A stretch of DNA of 64,000 nucleotides from Bacteroidales bacterium UBA4333 (GCA_002394335.1 DGTP01000013.1:1-64000), one strand, 5' to 3'; counted from the stretch's first letter, positions 37,132 through 46,465 are shown. Notes: a model not told the origin generated them from the letters alone. Made by a program: numbers and translations.

Positions 37132-39759
37132 CTACAATTCCTGTCCCAGAACGAAATGGAACTGGCTTCCGCCGTACTGGTTACTGCCGTTGATCTTGTC
37201 AAATCCGTAACCCCAGTCCACACCCAACAGACCGAACATCGGCAGGAAGATACGTACGCCCACTCCGGCGGAGCGCTTGAGGTTGAACGGGTTGTAGTCC
37301 TTGATATCCGAGAAACAGTTACCCGCCTCCAGGAACGCCAGTGCCCAGATCGTAGCCGACTGCTCAAGGGTGATCGGGTAGCGCAACTCCATCGTAAACT
37401 TGTTATAGACATAGCCCATGTTTCGTCCCGTCGATATGTCGTAAGGCGTGAGCGAACCGGAGGTGTATCCGCGCATACCGATATACTCGGTGGAGTAGGA
37501 GGTGTACGAAGTCATTCCGTCGCCACCCATATAGAAGGACTCGAACGGAGACTTGGCATGCTTGTTATAGTGACCCAAGTATCCGAACTCCGCACGGGTC
37601 ATCAGCACCAGTTTGCTGTCCGGCGTGAGGGGGGTGAAGACCTTGCCGGTGAATTTCCATTTGTGGTACTCGATCAGGTGGTACTTCTCGTTGTTGGTCA
37701 TCTGCGAGTAGTCCTTGCCGTTGATCAGCGAGTAGGGCGGGGTAATCTTCAGTCCGAGTGTGAACTGGCTTCCGCGACGGGTGTAGATCGGGTTGTCGAT
37801 AGACGAACGCGAGAGCTGCAGGTTGATGGCAAAGTTATGACTCGTACCGTCCGAGATGAGCAGGTACGGCCAGTCTTTCATCATATAGAGCTGGTAGCTC
37901 AACTCGCCGTAGAACGAGAAATAGTCGTCCGGCCATTTGAGCCTCTTGCCGTAACCCACCGACACACCGAAAGTCCGCAGATACTTGCCCGGATCGGCTT
38001 CCGACTCCGCCAGCTGCTGGTAGTAGTTCGAGTTGCCGGAGTAGTAATAGTAGTCCGAGTAGGTGTTATAGAGGTTCTGGTAAGCCTTGTAGTAGCGGTT
38101 CGAGTAACCGGTCTGCGAAGCGAAATAGATGCTTGCCGAAAGGCTGTTAGGACGCTTGCCGCCCAGCCATGGCTCCAGGAAGGAGATCGACGCCGAGGTG
38201 TAGTACACACCGTTGGTGCGCGCGTTGATGGAGAAGGTCTGACCCTCGCCTTGCGGCACGATACGGTAGGACTTCTTGTTGAAGAGGTTCTGGATGGCGA
38301 AGTTGGTGAATTTCAGTCCCAACGAACCCACCAGTCCTGTTGCTCCCCATCCGAGCGAGAACTCGATCTGGTCGGAGGACTTGGTCTCCAGCTGGTAGGT
38401 AATGTCCACCGTACCTTCTTCGGGGTTAGGCTGGATATCCGGTACCAGTTTCTCCTGATTGAAGTGACCCATCTGTGCCAGCTCGCGCAGCGAACGCATT
38501 ATATCCGACTGGCTGTACAGCTGTCCCGGTTTGGTGTACAACTCGCGGCGCACAACATGCTCATACACGCGCTCGTTACCCACGATCTTCACCTCGTTGA
38601 TGGTGGCAGGACGCCCTTCGTACATACGCATCTCAAAGTCGATCGAGTCGCCGGAGACACTGGTCTCTACCGGATCGACGTTGAAGAACAGGTAGCCGTT
38701 GTCAGTGTAGAGCTTGCTCACGGCGTCGTCGTCGTTGATAAGGCGGTCCTGGAGCAGTTTGAGATTGTAGGAGTCGCCTTTCTTGACACCTAACATGTTA
38801 TTGAGAACCTCGCTGGGATAGACGGTGTTGCCAACCCAGCTGATGTTACGTACATAGTATTTCTCGCCCTCTGAGAGGTTGATATACACATCCACGCGAG
38901 TGGGATCTTCGGGGTTGGGTACCACGCTGTCCGACACGATATAGGCGTCGCGATAACCCTCCTCGTTGTATTTGTCGATGATGGCGCGTTTGTCGTTTTC
39001 GTATTCTTCGGTCACGAACTTCTTGGTGCGGAAGAGGTTGATAATGTTGTTGTCGTTGGTCTTCTTCATCACCTTGTTGATCTGCAGGTCGGTCAGAGCT
39101 TCGTTGCCCGATAGGTAGATCTTGCCCACACGGGTCTTCGCTTTCTTGTCCACTACCACCGCTACGCGTACGTAACCCGGATGATCCTGGTCGGCATACT
39201 GGCGGATAGTGACTTCGGCGTTATGAAAACCCTTCTCGGCGAAGAATTTCTTGATCACGGTCTTGGTGTTGTCGATGATGTTAGGTGTCAGCTGGCTGCC
39301 GGCACGCAGACCTACCTTCACCTCTATATCCTCGCGTTCGCTTTTCTTGACGCCCTGATATACCACCTCCGACACCCTCGGACGCTGTTTCAGTACTATC
39401 TCCAGCCAGATCTTGTCACCCTCGATCTTGTTCGCTTTGATCTTTACGTCGGAGAACAAGCCTTGTTTCCAAAACCGTCTGATAGCCTTGGTGATCTGTT
39501 CACCAGGCACTTCTATCTCGTCGCCCACGGCGAGTCCTGAGAAGCCGATGAGCACAAAATCCTCGTAACTGTCAGCACCTGTTACCTTGATGTCGGCAAT
39601 GGTGTATGTCTGGCGGTGAAGCGCATACTCGATCTCCGGCAGAGAAGCGGAGTCCACTGCCGTGGTGTCAAGAGCGGTTGCGGTGCTGTCGGATGCCTCC
39701 TGTGCCCATAGATTAAGGCTCAGCAAGGCGATGATGGCTATGTGAAATATTCTACGCAA
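37132..39759 (-). CDS. bamA: Outer-membrane protein assembly factor BamA
   Basis: An 875-residue Omp85 protein that folds beta-barrels into the outer membrane. After a signal peptide (MRRIFHIAIIALLSLNLWA), five POTRA domains cover about residues 45-465 (ADIKVTGADSYEDFVLIGFS, VVVDKKAKTRVGKIYLSGNE, INEVKIVGNERVYEHVVRRE). The 16-strand barrel follows to the C-terminus, ending in a C-terminal strand QFHFVLGQEL. The length and order are typical for Bacteroidota. It lies between uppS and two Skp genes, an outer-membrane biogenesis block. Confidence 0.96.
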   Translation of the reverse strand: MRRIFHIAIIALLSLNLWAQEASDSTATALDTTAVDSASLPEIEYALHRQTYTIADIKVTGADSYEDFVLIGFSGLAVGDEIEVPGEQITKAIRRFWKQGLFSDVKIKANKIEGDKIWLEIVLKQRPRVSEVVYQGVKKSEREDIEVKVGLRAGSQLTPNIIDNTKTVIKKFFAEKGFHNAEVTIRQYADQDHPGYVRVAVVVDKKAKTRVGKIYLSGNEALTDLQINKVMKKTNDNNIINLFRTKKFVTEEYENDKRAIIDKYNEEGYRDAYIVSDSVVPNPEDPTRVDVYINLSEGEKYYVRNISWVGNTVYPSEVLNNMLGVKKGDSYNLKLLQDRLINDDDAVSKLYTDNGYLFFNVDPVETSVSGDSIDFEMRMYEGRPATINEVKIVGNERVYEHVVRRELYTKPGQLYSQSDIMRSLRELAQMGHFNQEKLVPDIQPNPEEGTVDITYQLETKSSDQIEFSLGWGATGLVGSLGLKFTNFAIQNLFNKKSYRIVPQGEGQTFSINARTNGVYYTSASISFLEPWLGGKRPNSLSASIYFASQTGYSNRYYKAYQNLYNTYSDYYYYSGNSNYYQQLAESEADPGKYLRTFGVSVGYGKRLKWPDDYFSFYGELSYQLYMMKDWPYLLISDGTSHNFAINLQLSRSSIDNPIYTRRGSQFTLGLKITPPYSLINGKDYSQMTNNEKYHLIEYHKWKFTGKVFTPLTPDSKLVLMTRAEFGYLGHYNKHAKSPFESFYMGGDGMTSYTSYSTEYIGMRGYTSGSLTPYDISTGRNMGYVYNKFTMELRYPITLEQSATIWALAFLEAGNCFSDIKDYNPFNLKRSAGVGVRIFLPMFGLLGVDWGYGFDKINGSNQYGGSQFHFVLGQEL

Positions 39760-39794
39760 TTCGTATTCTGTTTATTGTTTGTATTCTGTTTGTC

Positions 39795-40541
39795 TTATTT
39801 CGTCACCTGCTCCGAGGTCTTGCCGAAGCGCCGCTCGCGGTGCTGATAGTCGATGATAGCACGGTACAACTCTTCCGGCGTGAACTCCGGCCACAGGCAG
39901 TCGGTGAAATAAAGCTCGGAGTAAGCTATCTGCCAGAGCAGGAAATTGGAGATCCGCAACTCGCCGCTGGTGCGGATCAGCAGATCCGGATCGGGCATAT
40001 CGGCGGTGGTCATGAGCGAGGACACGTACTGCTCGGTGATATCCTCAGGACGGATTAGGCCCTCTTGCGCCTGTCTGACAGCCTGTTGCATGGCGTGGGT
40101 AATCTCCCATCGCGCCGAATAGCTCAGCGCCACTACCATGCTCAGCCCCGTGTTGCCGGATGTCTGGGCTACGCAGCCCATGAACTTCTCCCGGGCACCG
40201 TCCGGCAGACGGTCGAGATCACCGATTGTCAGCAGACGCACATTATTTTCCATCAACGTGGGGGTCTCTTTGGCAATGGTGTCCACTAACAGGTTCATCA
40301 GCGCATCCACCTCCTCTTTGGGTCTGTTCCAGTTCTCGGTGGAGAAAGTATAGAGAGTGAGGTACTCGATGCCCAACTCGGTAGCCGCAACCGTAATGTC
40401 GTGTACGGTCTTCACGCCTTGGCGGTGACCGAAAACGCGTGCCAGACCCTGTTTCTTCGCCCACCGTCCGTTACCGTCCATTACGATCGCTATGTGACGC
40501 GGCATACGTGTCCGGTCTATTTGCTCCTTTAGTCCTTCCAT
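39795..40541 (-). CDS. uppS: Undecaprenyl diphosphate synthase
   Basis: A 248-residue cis-prenyltransferase that makes the C55 carrier lipid for peptidoglycan and O-antigen. Motifs: HIAIVMDGNGRWAKKQGLAR with the catalytic Asp near residue 22, YLTLYTFSTENWNRPKEEVD, and the C-terminal DLLIRTSGELRISNFLLWQI with AYSELYF. The frame can start from a GTG at 40562, but ATG 40541 gives the usual family N-terminus. It is directly upstream of bamA. Confidence 0.96.
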   Translation of the reverse strand: MEGLKEQIDRTRMPRHIAIVMDGNGRWAKKQGLARVFGHRQGVKTVHDITVAATELGIEYLTLYTFSTENWNRPKEEVDALMNLLVDTIAKETPTLMENNVRLLTIGDLDRLPDGAREKFMGCVAQTSGNTGLSMVVALSYSARWEITHAMQQAVRQAQEGLIRPEDITEQYVSSLMTTADMPDPDLLIRTSGELRISNFLLWQIAYSELYFTDCLWPEFTPEELYRAIIDYQHRERRFGKTSEQVTK

Positions 40542-40587
40542 GTGTCTTGTATCTTTGAGCACCTCCGGGTGCGTTTTTTCTGTTTCT

Positions 40588-41307
40588 TTAATATCTCTCG
40601 CAGTGTCTGCACACTTTGGGTTCTTTGCCGAACTCGAATACCACCGCGGCGGTCAGTTGGCCGGTTATATCGCAGTTGAACCAGTTGTGACCGTTCAGTT
40701 TGTGTAGGTCCCGGAGGGTTGCAGACCCCTCCACTCCGTCCGTGAAATGGAGATTGTGTTGCCAGGCGATGTTGAGTCCGCACCATGGCGCGAATTTCCA
40801 TTTCAGTCCTATACCTACCGGTACGTACATCGAGAACTGGCTATAGGGTTTCCAATTGTCCTTGTCGTCATCGCGTGCGCCACCGTGGATGGTGGCGCCG
40901 ATGCCTAAGAAGATATAGGGGGAGATCTGTTTCACGCGGCTGTCGTACTCCGCGCCGCCGAAGCGGAAGAAGTTGAACTCGCCCATGACGTCGAGGTTGA
41001 TGAGTTTGTTCTCCCATTTGGTGTCAAGCCGGTTCATGTCCTCGTCATAGTCCCAGCCCGTGATGCGCTGTGACAGTCCTTTCACCTGTAACGCCCACCG
41101 GGGGGTGAACTTGTACCGGAACTGTGCGCCGAACACTTCGCGGGGCTGCATGAAGATATACGGTGTGGCGTCCCCTACGTAGTACCCCACGCCGGCTTGC
41201 GGACCAATCTCGCAAACGTAGCGGGTAGCGGTATAGACGGCATACGAAGGCGCCGCCGTCAGCATGCAGAGGATAAGGACGATGATATGTCGTTTGTCGA
41301 TGTTCAC
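40588..41307 (-). CDS. DUF6089-like outer-membrane beta-barrel protein
   Basis: A 239-residue protein with a signal peptide (IVLILCMLTAAPSYA). The body alternates as in a small beta barrel: YVCEIGPQAGVGYYVGD, FGAQFRYKFTPRWALQVKG, YIFLGIGATIHGG, FSMYVPVGIGLKWKFAPW. It ends AAVVFEFGKEPKVCRHCERY. Similar proteins (DUF6089) commonly precede uppS and bamA in Bacteroidales. The role is unknown. It is the first gene after the promoter at 41427-41458, so it heads the envelope cluster. Confidence 0.85.
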   Translation of the reverse strand: MNIDKRHIIVLILCMLTAAPSYAVYTATRYVCEIGPQAGVGYYVGDATPYIFMQPREVFGAQFRYKFTPRWALQVKGLSQRITGWDYDEDMNRLDTKWENKLINLDVMGEFNFFRFGGAEYDSRVKQISPYIFLGIGATIHGGARDDDKDNWKPYSQFSMYVPVGIGLKWKFAPWCGLNIAWQHNLHFTDGVEGSATLRDLHKLNGHNWFNCDITGQLTAAVVFEFGKEPKVCRHCERY

Positions 41308-41426
41308 GTTGGTGTGTATGGGTTGGTTTTCCGTCGTTCCCGCAAATTACGCAAACTGCGCAAATTTACGGCTCGCCACGCGGGCCTTTCGCGTACGCGT
41401 GCTCGTTATAAAAACGAATTAGCGTG

Positions 41427-41458
41427 CAAAATTACTAAAAAAAATGCACATATGCAAA
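41427..41458 (-). promoter_or_regulatory. Promoter of the DUF6089-uppS-bamA cluster
   Basis: On the minus strand, TTTG (41458-41455), a 20-nt gap and TAATTTTG (41434-41427). No other convincing promoter was found down to recA. Confidence 0.82.
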
Positions 41459-41569
41459 TAAAATAAGGATTTTCTTTTGTTTTTGTTTACAAATTGCACC
41501 AAATGCACAAATTTTTGGCCAACCATATAGAGATTACGAATTTTCTTCGTTTGCTTCGCGGTTCTAAAA

Positions 41570-41755
41570 GAAATTTTCTTCGTTTGCTTCGCGGGTCTTT
41601 AGCCCCGCGTCTCTTTTGGTTGTTCTTTTCGGTGGCATTTTTGCCGCCGTTCTAAAGAAATTTTCTTTAATTTTAGCCCCGCGCCTCTTTGGGTTGTCCT
41701 TTTCGGTGGCATTTTAGCCGCCGTCCTAAAAGAAATTTTCTTTAATTTTTGATAA
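41570..41755. repeat. Tandem copies of a palindromic intergenic element
   Basis: Two and a half head-to-tail units hold AAAGAAATTTTCTT, GCCCCGCG and CTTTTCGGTGGCATTTT. The GGTGGCATTTTTGCCGCC core can form a hairpin. Related single copies lie at 60671-60712 and 63460-63500. The 41308-42154 gap is entirely repeats and two promoters; no gene was seen. Confidence 0.75.
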
Positions 41756-41785
41756 TTTTTGACAGAAAAAACTCCTTTCAATTTT

Positions 41786-41818
41786 CATCATCCATTTTTG
41801 TCCCATCTTTGGGACAAC
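41786..41818. repeat. Hairpin element, copy 1
   Basis: CATCATCCATTTTTG followed by TCCCATCTTTGGGACAA. The stem is TTGTCCCA/TGGGACAA with loop TCTT. Two more copies lie at 63378 and 63415. Confidence 0.8.
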
Positions 41819-41880
41819 CCCTTTCCCTCTCACCCCCCTGTAAGGGTTTCCTCTACTGTGCCTCGGATGTAGACCGGAGT

Positions 41881-41924
41881 CTGATCGTATGCTGATCGTA
41901 TGCTGATCGAATGCTGATCGTATG
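41881..41924. repeat. Tandem 11-nt repeat, four units
   Basis: CTGATCGTATG three times and CTGATCGAATG once, head to tail. Confidence 0.92.
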
Positions 41925-42095
41925 CTTCTCCTGAGATGACCGAGTCTTGATGCCGGCGAAAGCCCGCTCTCGGCTTGGTGGAATAGAAATTTCTGCAAAG
42001 GTACAAAAAATTTTCCAATTCTCCAAATTTTCCCCCACTGCAAATGTATTATTTCTTTCATTTTTTGAACAAAGAAAAAAGAAAATCCTTTTTTA

Positions 42096-42127
42096 TTTGC
42101 ATATGTCCCCAATTTGTTGTACCTTTG
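42096..42127 (+). promoter_or_regulatory. Promoter of the thioesterase-acyltransferase pair
   Basis: TTTG at 42096-42099 and TACCTTTG at 42120-42127, with a 20-nt gap. The surrounding bases closely match the promoter at 392-423. Confidence 0.87.
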
Positions 42128-42154
42128 CATCAAAATTGAGATATAAGATAAAGA

Positions 42155-42661
42155 ATGAAACGGATTAATAATCCATGGTTGCAGACAAGCGGATACAACT
42201 GCTTCGGGTGTTGTCCGACCAACCCGATCGGGACACAGATGCAGTTTTTTGAAGACGGCGAAGAGATCGTCTCTTTCTGGCGTCCGACACAGAACCACCA
42301 GTCCTGGCTGAACACCCTGCACGGCGGCATTCAGGCGGTGCTATTGGATGAAGTGTGCGGCTGGGTGGTGTTCCACAAACTCAAAACAGCCGGCGTAACC
42401 GCCAAGATGGAGATGCGTTACCGCAAGCCGGTCTCCACCCTGCAGCGGTATGTCAAACTCCGCGGACGGCTGCTGGAGTTGCGGCGCAATGTGGCGACCG
42501 TCGAGGGGGAGCTGCTCAGCGAAGAGGGCGAACTGCTATGCAGTTGCGTATGCACCTATTTCACCTTCCCGCAGGACAAAGCCCGCAGCGAAATGGGCTA
42601 TATAGCCTCCACAACGGACGAAGAAGACATTACTTACGAAGACTTGATCAACAGCCTATGA
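42155..42661 (+). CDS. PaaI-family hotdog thioesterase
   Basis: A 168-residue protein. NCFGCCPTNPIGTQMQF at the N-terminus resembles the CFGCG opening of PaaI-like thioesterases. The hotdog core follows: NHQSWLNTLHGGIQAVLLDE near residues 45-65 with the catalytic-type Asp/Glu, then KMEMRYRKPVSTL and RLLELRRNVATVEGEL. Such enzymes hydrolyse acyl-CoA or acyl-carrier thioesters; the substrate is not predictable. The stop overlaps the acyltransferase start (ATGA), suggesting a joint lipid-related role. Confidence 0.88.
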   Translation: MKRINNPWLQTSGYNCFGCCPTNPIGTQMQFFEDGEEIVSFWRPTQNHQSWLNTLHGGIQAVLLDEVCGWVVFHKLKTAGVTAKMEMRYRKPVSTLQRYVKLRGRLLELRRNVATVEGELLSEEGELLCSCVCTYFTFPQDKARSEMGYIASTTDEEDITYEDLINSL

Positions 42662-43302
42662 CACAAAAGCGTTTAGCCCGGATAGTGCGGTTTTTCCTGC
42701 ATTGGCACTATGATATACGGTTAACCCGCAGTGAGGTGCTCTATAAGAGCAGTCCCGTTCTTATTCTCCCGAACCATACTGCCTATATCGACCCGATCAT
42801 ACTCTTCTCCGAGTTGTACGATCTGCCTGTCAGCCCCATGGTGGACGAGCGGTTCATGCGCAACCCCTGGATGGGCCGGATCCTCTCCATAGCGAAGGCG
42901 GTAGAGGTGCCGGATCTGGCACACAGCGCCATGACCCGTGAAGAGGGGGCGGCACAAGCCGGACGGCTGACGGAGATTGCCCGGGAGGCGCTGGCGAACG
43001 GCAGGTCGATGGTAATCTATCCCTCCGGACATATCAAGACCGTGGACAAAGAGATCATCGGAAACAGACGGCTGGCGTACGAGTTGTGCCAGGCGCTGCC
43101 TGCACACACACGCGTAATACTTTGTCATATGCGCGGACTGGAGAGCAGCCGCTGGTCGAAACTCAAACCCAAGAAATGGCTCTGGCGCAGAGAGGTGGTG
43201 CTTGATTTCGAAGACAGGACGGAAGAACTGCAACGGAAAGCGCAGACGATGAGCCGTCGGGAGTTCAACGAACACCTGGAGAACTGGTACAACAGCCACT
43301 AA
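42658..43302 (+). CDS. PlsC-type 1-acylglycerol-3-phosphate acyltransferase family protein
   Basis: A 214-residue protein. The acyltransferase HxxxxD motif is seen in LILPNHTAYIDPIILFSELY near residues 34-55. A second block (VVDERFMRNPWMGRILSIAK) and a YPSGHIKT substrate segment near residue 120 follow. The frame runs further upstream, but ATG 42658 overlaps the thioesterase stop as ATGA and gives the natural N-terminus. The likely role is phospholipid synthesis or remodelling at the membrane. The acceptor is uncertain because the classical EGTR motif is replaced by PSGH. Confidence 0.85.
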   Translation: MTQKRLARIVRFFLHWHYDIRLTRSEVLYKSSPVLILPNHTAYIDPIILFSELYDLPVSPMVDERFMRNPWMGRILSIAKAVEVPDLAHSAMTREEGAAQAGRLTEIAREALANGRSMVIYPSGHIKTVDKEIIGNRRLAYELCQALPAHTRVILCHMRGLESSRWSKLKPKKWLWRREVVLDFEDRTEELQRKAQTMSRREFNEHLENWYNSH

Positions 43303-43308
43303 CGGCAA

Positions 43309-44634
43309 TCACTCCTCTGCCTCGTAGTTCTGGAAGAGGAAGTCGTTATATGGATAGCGTTGGATATGAATGGCTTTGATGCGGTCGTAGAGCAGATCTT
43401 TGAGCGCATCGATATTCGTTTTCTGTCCCGCGGAGATGAAGATGCAGTCGTTGTTGAGTTTCGCCATCCAAGTCTTCTGAAGTTCTTCCAGGGAAATATT
43501 CTCGCGCTTGACAGGCGTCAGGTCGTCTTCTTCTTTCGGGGTATAGGTGAAGGCGTCTATCTTGTTGAAAACCACGATACGAGGGATCTCCGCTACATAC
43601 GAGGATGTCCGCTGTTTGCGGTCGCCGCGGTGCTTGGAATTGGTCCATGGCTGCGCTTCCGCCTCCACACGGGAGGAGGTGAGCAACTCGTTGATGGTCT
43701 GTTCCACCACCTCGTACTGTTCCTCGAAATTAGGGTGCGATATATCCACTACGTGCACTAACAGATCCGCTTCACGCACTTCGTCCAGAGTCGATTTGAA
43801 AGACTCGACGAGGTTGTGCGGCAGTTTGCGGATAAAACCTACCGTGTCCGAGAGGAGGAAGGGCAGGTTCTGTAGTGTCACCTTCCTCACAGTGGTGTCG
43901 AGTGTCGCAAAGAGCTTGTTCTCGGCAAAGACCTCCGATTTGGAAAGAAGGTTCATCAAGGTCGATTTGCCTACGTTGGTATAGCCTACGAGTGCCACGC
44001 GCACCATCTTTCCGCGGTTCTGACGCTGGGTGGCCATCTGCTTGTCAATGCGTTTCAGGTCTTCGCGCAGAAGGGCTATCCGCTGACCGATAACACGTTT
44101 GTCAGCTTCTATCTGGGTCTCACCCATACCACGGTTGGTGCCTCCGCCTCCGCGCTGGCGGTCAAGGTGCGACCACATACGGGTCAGGCGCGGGAGCATA
44201 TACTGCAGATGCGCCATCTCCACCTGGGTCTTGGCATAGGAGGTCTGCGCGCGCTGGAGGAAGATCTCGAGAATAAGAATCGTACGGTCCATGACACGAA
44301 CGCCCAATATCTTCTCTATGTTGCGCAACTGTCTTGGCGATAGCTCGTCATCGAAGATCACAAGGTCAATGGGGTCTGTCTCTTCGGAGTGTTGCGCCTC
44401 TTCATTCCTGAGACGGATAAAATCGCGTATCTCCTGCAGCTTGCCTTCGCCCAGATAGGTGGAGGTGACTGGCTGTTGCAGGCGCTGGGTGAAGCGTTTG
44501 ACAGGTACGATATGGTTGGTGTCGGCAAGGAATGCCAACTCGTCCAGATACTCGCGGGTGCGTTCTTCGGATTGCTGTGGGGTGATGATACCCACGAGAA
44601 CCGCATGTTCTATATAAGTCTTGATCTCTATCAT
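43309..44634 (-). CDS. hflX: GTPase HflX
   Basis: A 441-residue ribosome-splitting GTPase. The N-terminal HflX domain includes LVIFDDELSPRQLRNIEKIL and ILEIFLQRAQTSYAKTQVEM. The linker has GGGTNRGMGETQIEADKR. The G domain has G1 VGYTNVGKSTLMN near residue 220, G3 LSDTVGFIRKLPHNLV and G4 VFNKIDAF. A basic segment before G4 (NSKHRGDRKQRTSSY) is longer than I expect for the family. The C-terminal tail is acidic. Its -33 promoter element lies in the loop of the upstream gene's terminator. Confidence 0.96.
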   Translation of the reverse strand: MIEIKTYIEHAVLVGIITPQQSEERTREYLDELAFLADTNHIVPVKRFTQRLQQPVTSTYLGEGKLQEIRDFIRLRNEEAQHSEETDPIDLVIFDDELSPRQLRNIEKILGVRVMDRTILILEIFLQRAQTSYAKTQVEMAHLQYMLPRLTRMWSHLDRQRGGGGTNRGMGETQIEADKRVIGQRIALLREDLKRIDKQMATQRQNRGKMVRVALVGYTNVGKSTLMNLLSKSEVFAENKLFATLDTTVRKVTLQNLPFLLSDTVGFIRKLPHNLVESFKSTLDEVREADLLVHVVDISHPNFEEQYEVVEQTINELLTSSRVEAEAQPWTNSKHRGDRKQRTSSYVAEIPRIVVFNKIDAFTYTPKEEDDLTPVKRENISLEELQKTWMAKLNNDCIFISAGQKTNIDALKDLLYDRIKAIHIQRYPYNDFLFQNYEAEE

Positions 44635-44678
44635 TATTCTTGCCGGTTAAAACCGGAACTATATGTCAAAATCGGGTG

Positions 44679-44710
44679 CAAAGGTACAAAAAAAATCCCA
44701 CATACGCAAA
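44679..44710 (-). promoter_or_regulatory. Promoter of hflX
   Basis: On the minus strand, TTTG (44710-44707), a 20-nt gap and TACCTTTG (44686-44679). Confidence 0.85.
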
Positions 44711-44727
44711 TGGTATGCGGGATTTTT
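44690..44727 (-). terminator. Terminator of the gene at 44745
   Basis: ATCCC-A-CATAC pairs with GTATG-C-GGGAT around loop GCAAATG, with T-rich sequence downstream on the minus strand. The loop contains the hflX -33 element. Confidence 0.75.
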
Positions 44728-44744
44728 ATTAAAAATCGTTCGGA

Positions 44745-46325
44745 TTAACGAACTTGTGCACCTTGAAGGTTGTAGAGTTTGTTGTCACGGATGATATACA
44801 GCACGCCGTCAACCATCACTTTCTGAGCTTTCTCGCCAAGGGTTACATTCTCAACACCCTGACCGTAAACGTGCTTGAGGTCGCCGTTAGAAATCTCGTA
44901 GGTGTGATATTCACCTTTGGAGCCCTCACCATAGTAGTGCTGGATTTTGCCGGTAACGATTACCAGGTCGCCTTCAGCTACTTCGTAGTCCACAGATTTG
45001 CACTTGAATGCCTGGAACTCGCCATAAACGCCGGTCTCGTCTGCCAGATAGTAGGTGTTTTCGTATTTGGTAGAAGAACCTACTACAAAGCCCTTGACAG
45101 CGTAAGTCTCTGTCGTACTGAGCGATTTGCCCTTCTCAGGACTCAGACCTTGTGCTACGGTCAGTGCCTCAGCTACGGTAATCGGCTCAATAACGATCTC
45201 CTCAGCGGTGCCGAAATAAATCTTGATCGAGTTTATACGAGCCTGACTCGCCGTTGTGTTGGTCCACTCCATGCCATTAACAACGACCTCCTCAGACAAA
45301 CCACCATTGTAGTAGGTACCGCTAACGGTAGCAAACTCAAAGACGATCTTACCAATCTGCTGGTCAGCAGAAGTAATGGTGATTACACCATTCTTGTAGC
45401 AACGAACGCCATATTGGTCACCGTAAGCTTTGTCGCAAGTAAAAGTAACACCTCCCTTGGTGACAGTAACCTCACTACCGGTGCTGGCTGTTCCTAGACC
45501 GTTGAACTCTGCACTGGTGAATACAACGTCTGCTTCCTCAATCGGAGTGGTGCCGCCGCTAAGGATTGTAACTGCTGCGTTTGTCTCAGACTCAATCAAA
45601 CCATTAGCGCTACCGTCATTGTAACGCTTCAGAGCGGTTTTTACCTTCACGAGGTCACCCACTTTGACTGCCTGAGGAGCTTTGCCACGATATACTTCGA
45701 AAGCACCTGCTGCGTTCGAATCAGCGCCGTTGTTCTCGTCTGCAATCCAGAAAGTCTGGTTTCCGTACTGCTCGAAATCGGTCTCTTTGCCCAACATTAC
45801 GGTTACATAGCCAGTAATCTCATAAGTCTGGGATGTGGTAGATCCGATAGCCAGATTCTGTGCCAGAGTCAAGGCTTCTGCTACAGAAATCGATGTGGTT
45901 GTTTTGTTAATTGAGTGGTCTCCGGCAGTTTTCGTAACAAAAGCGGCGGTACCATTCTTCACCTCAATGACATACTTCTGAGCGCTCTTGTTGTAGTATT
46001 TGAAGAGCTGCCCCGTCAATTGTACTTTGTCACCATTTAGAACCTGCAGGGTATCGCCAGCCTCAATAGCCACACAACCGTAGGCTTGGAACTCCTGATT
46101 GTTGGTATTAGCAGCATCGTCTGCCATGTACCAAATCTGGTTGTTGTACGAAAGACTGTAAGGCTGTGCATTGACTACGTAACCCTCAACTGTGTACGTA
46201 GCCTCTGACGTTGCGGCAGAGTCCAAAGCCATACCTGCTTCGATAGCATCGGCAATAGAAATTGCCTGTGCATTCATTGCCAAAGCCACAAAAGCGGCTG
46301 CAACAATAGAGAAAATCTTTTTCAT
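44745..46325 (-). CDS. Secreted protein with OB-like repeats and C-terminal motif
   Basis: A 526-residue protein with a signal peptide (MKKIFSIVAAAFVALAMNAQA). Three similar modules of roughly 105 residues lie near 20-130, 143-258 and 378-488. Each starts with an ISVAEALTLAQ-like helix, then a TYEITGYVT-like strand, a YLADE-like strand and GDLVKVKTALKRYN-like end, resembling secreted OB-fold repeats of Bacteroidales. Between modules 2 and 3 is a beta domain (VVFTSAEFNGLG to INSIKIYFG). The shared C-terminal motif is MVDGVLYIIRDNKLYNLQGA. Closest to the protein at 9177 in that motif. The ligand is unknown. Confidence 0.78.
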   Translation of the reverse strand: MKKIFSIVAAAFVALAMNAQAISIADAIEAGMALDSAATSEATYTVEGYVVNAQPYSLSYNNQIWYMADDAANTNNQEFQAYGCVAIEAGDTLQVLNGDKVQLTGQLFKYYNKSAQKYVIEVKNGTAAFVTKTAGDHSINKTTTSISVAEALTLAQNLAIGSTTSQTYEITGYVTVMLGKETDFEQYGNQTFWIADENNGADSNAAGAFEVYRGKAPQAVKVGDLVKVKTALKRYNDGSANGLIESETNAAVTILSGGTTPIEEADVVFTSAEFNGLGTASTGSEVTVTKGGVTFTCDKAYGDQYGVRCYKNGVITITSADQQIGKIVFEFATVSGTYYNGGLSEEVVVNGMEWTNTTASQARINSIKIYFGTAEEIVIEPITVAEALTVAQGLSPEKGKSLSTTETYAVKGFVVGSSTKYENTYYLADETGVYGEFQAFKCKSVDYEVAEGDLVIVTGKIQHYYGEGSKGEYHTYEISNGDLKHVYGQGVENVTLGEKAQKVMVDGVLYIIRDNKLYNLQGAQVR

Positions 46326-46398
46326 GTTACAATAAATTTAGTTGATTAAAGTAAAAATATTAAAAAGTGTTAAAAACATCTGTTTTTCATTTACGGCA

Positions 46399-46430
46399 CA
46401 AAGGTACTACTATTTTTTGATATAAGCAAA
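46399..46430 (-). promoter_or_regulatory. Promoter of the gene at 44745
   Basis: On the minus strand, TTTG (46430-46427), a 20-nt gap and TACCTTTG (46406-46399). Confidence 0.85.
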
Positions 46431-46465
46431 TAATTTCGTCTTTTTTTTGAAAAATGCAAATTGAG

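Noticed and set aside
41881..41924. Replication origin iterons
   Set aside because: No dnaA or rep gene and no DnaA-box cluster nearby; dnaN and recF here are not next to dnaA.
42355..42657. Long N-terminal extension of the acyltransferase
   Set aside because: It is the shifted frame of the thioesterase gene, and an ATGA junction gives a natural start.
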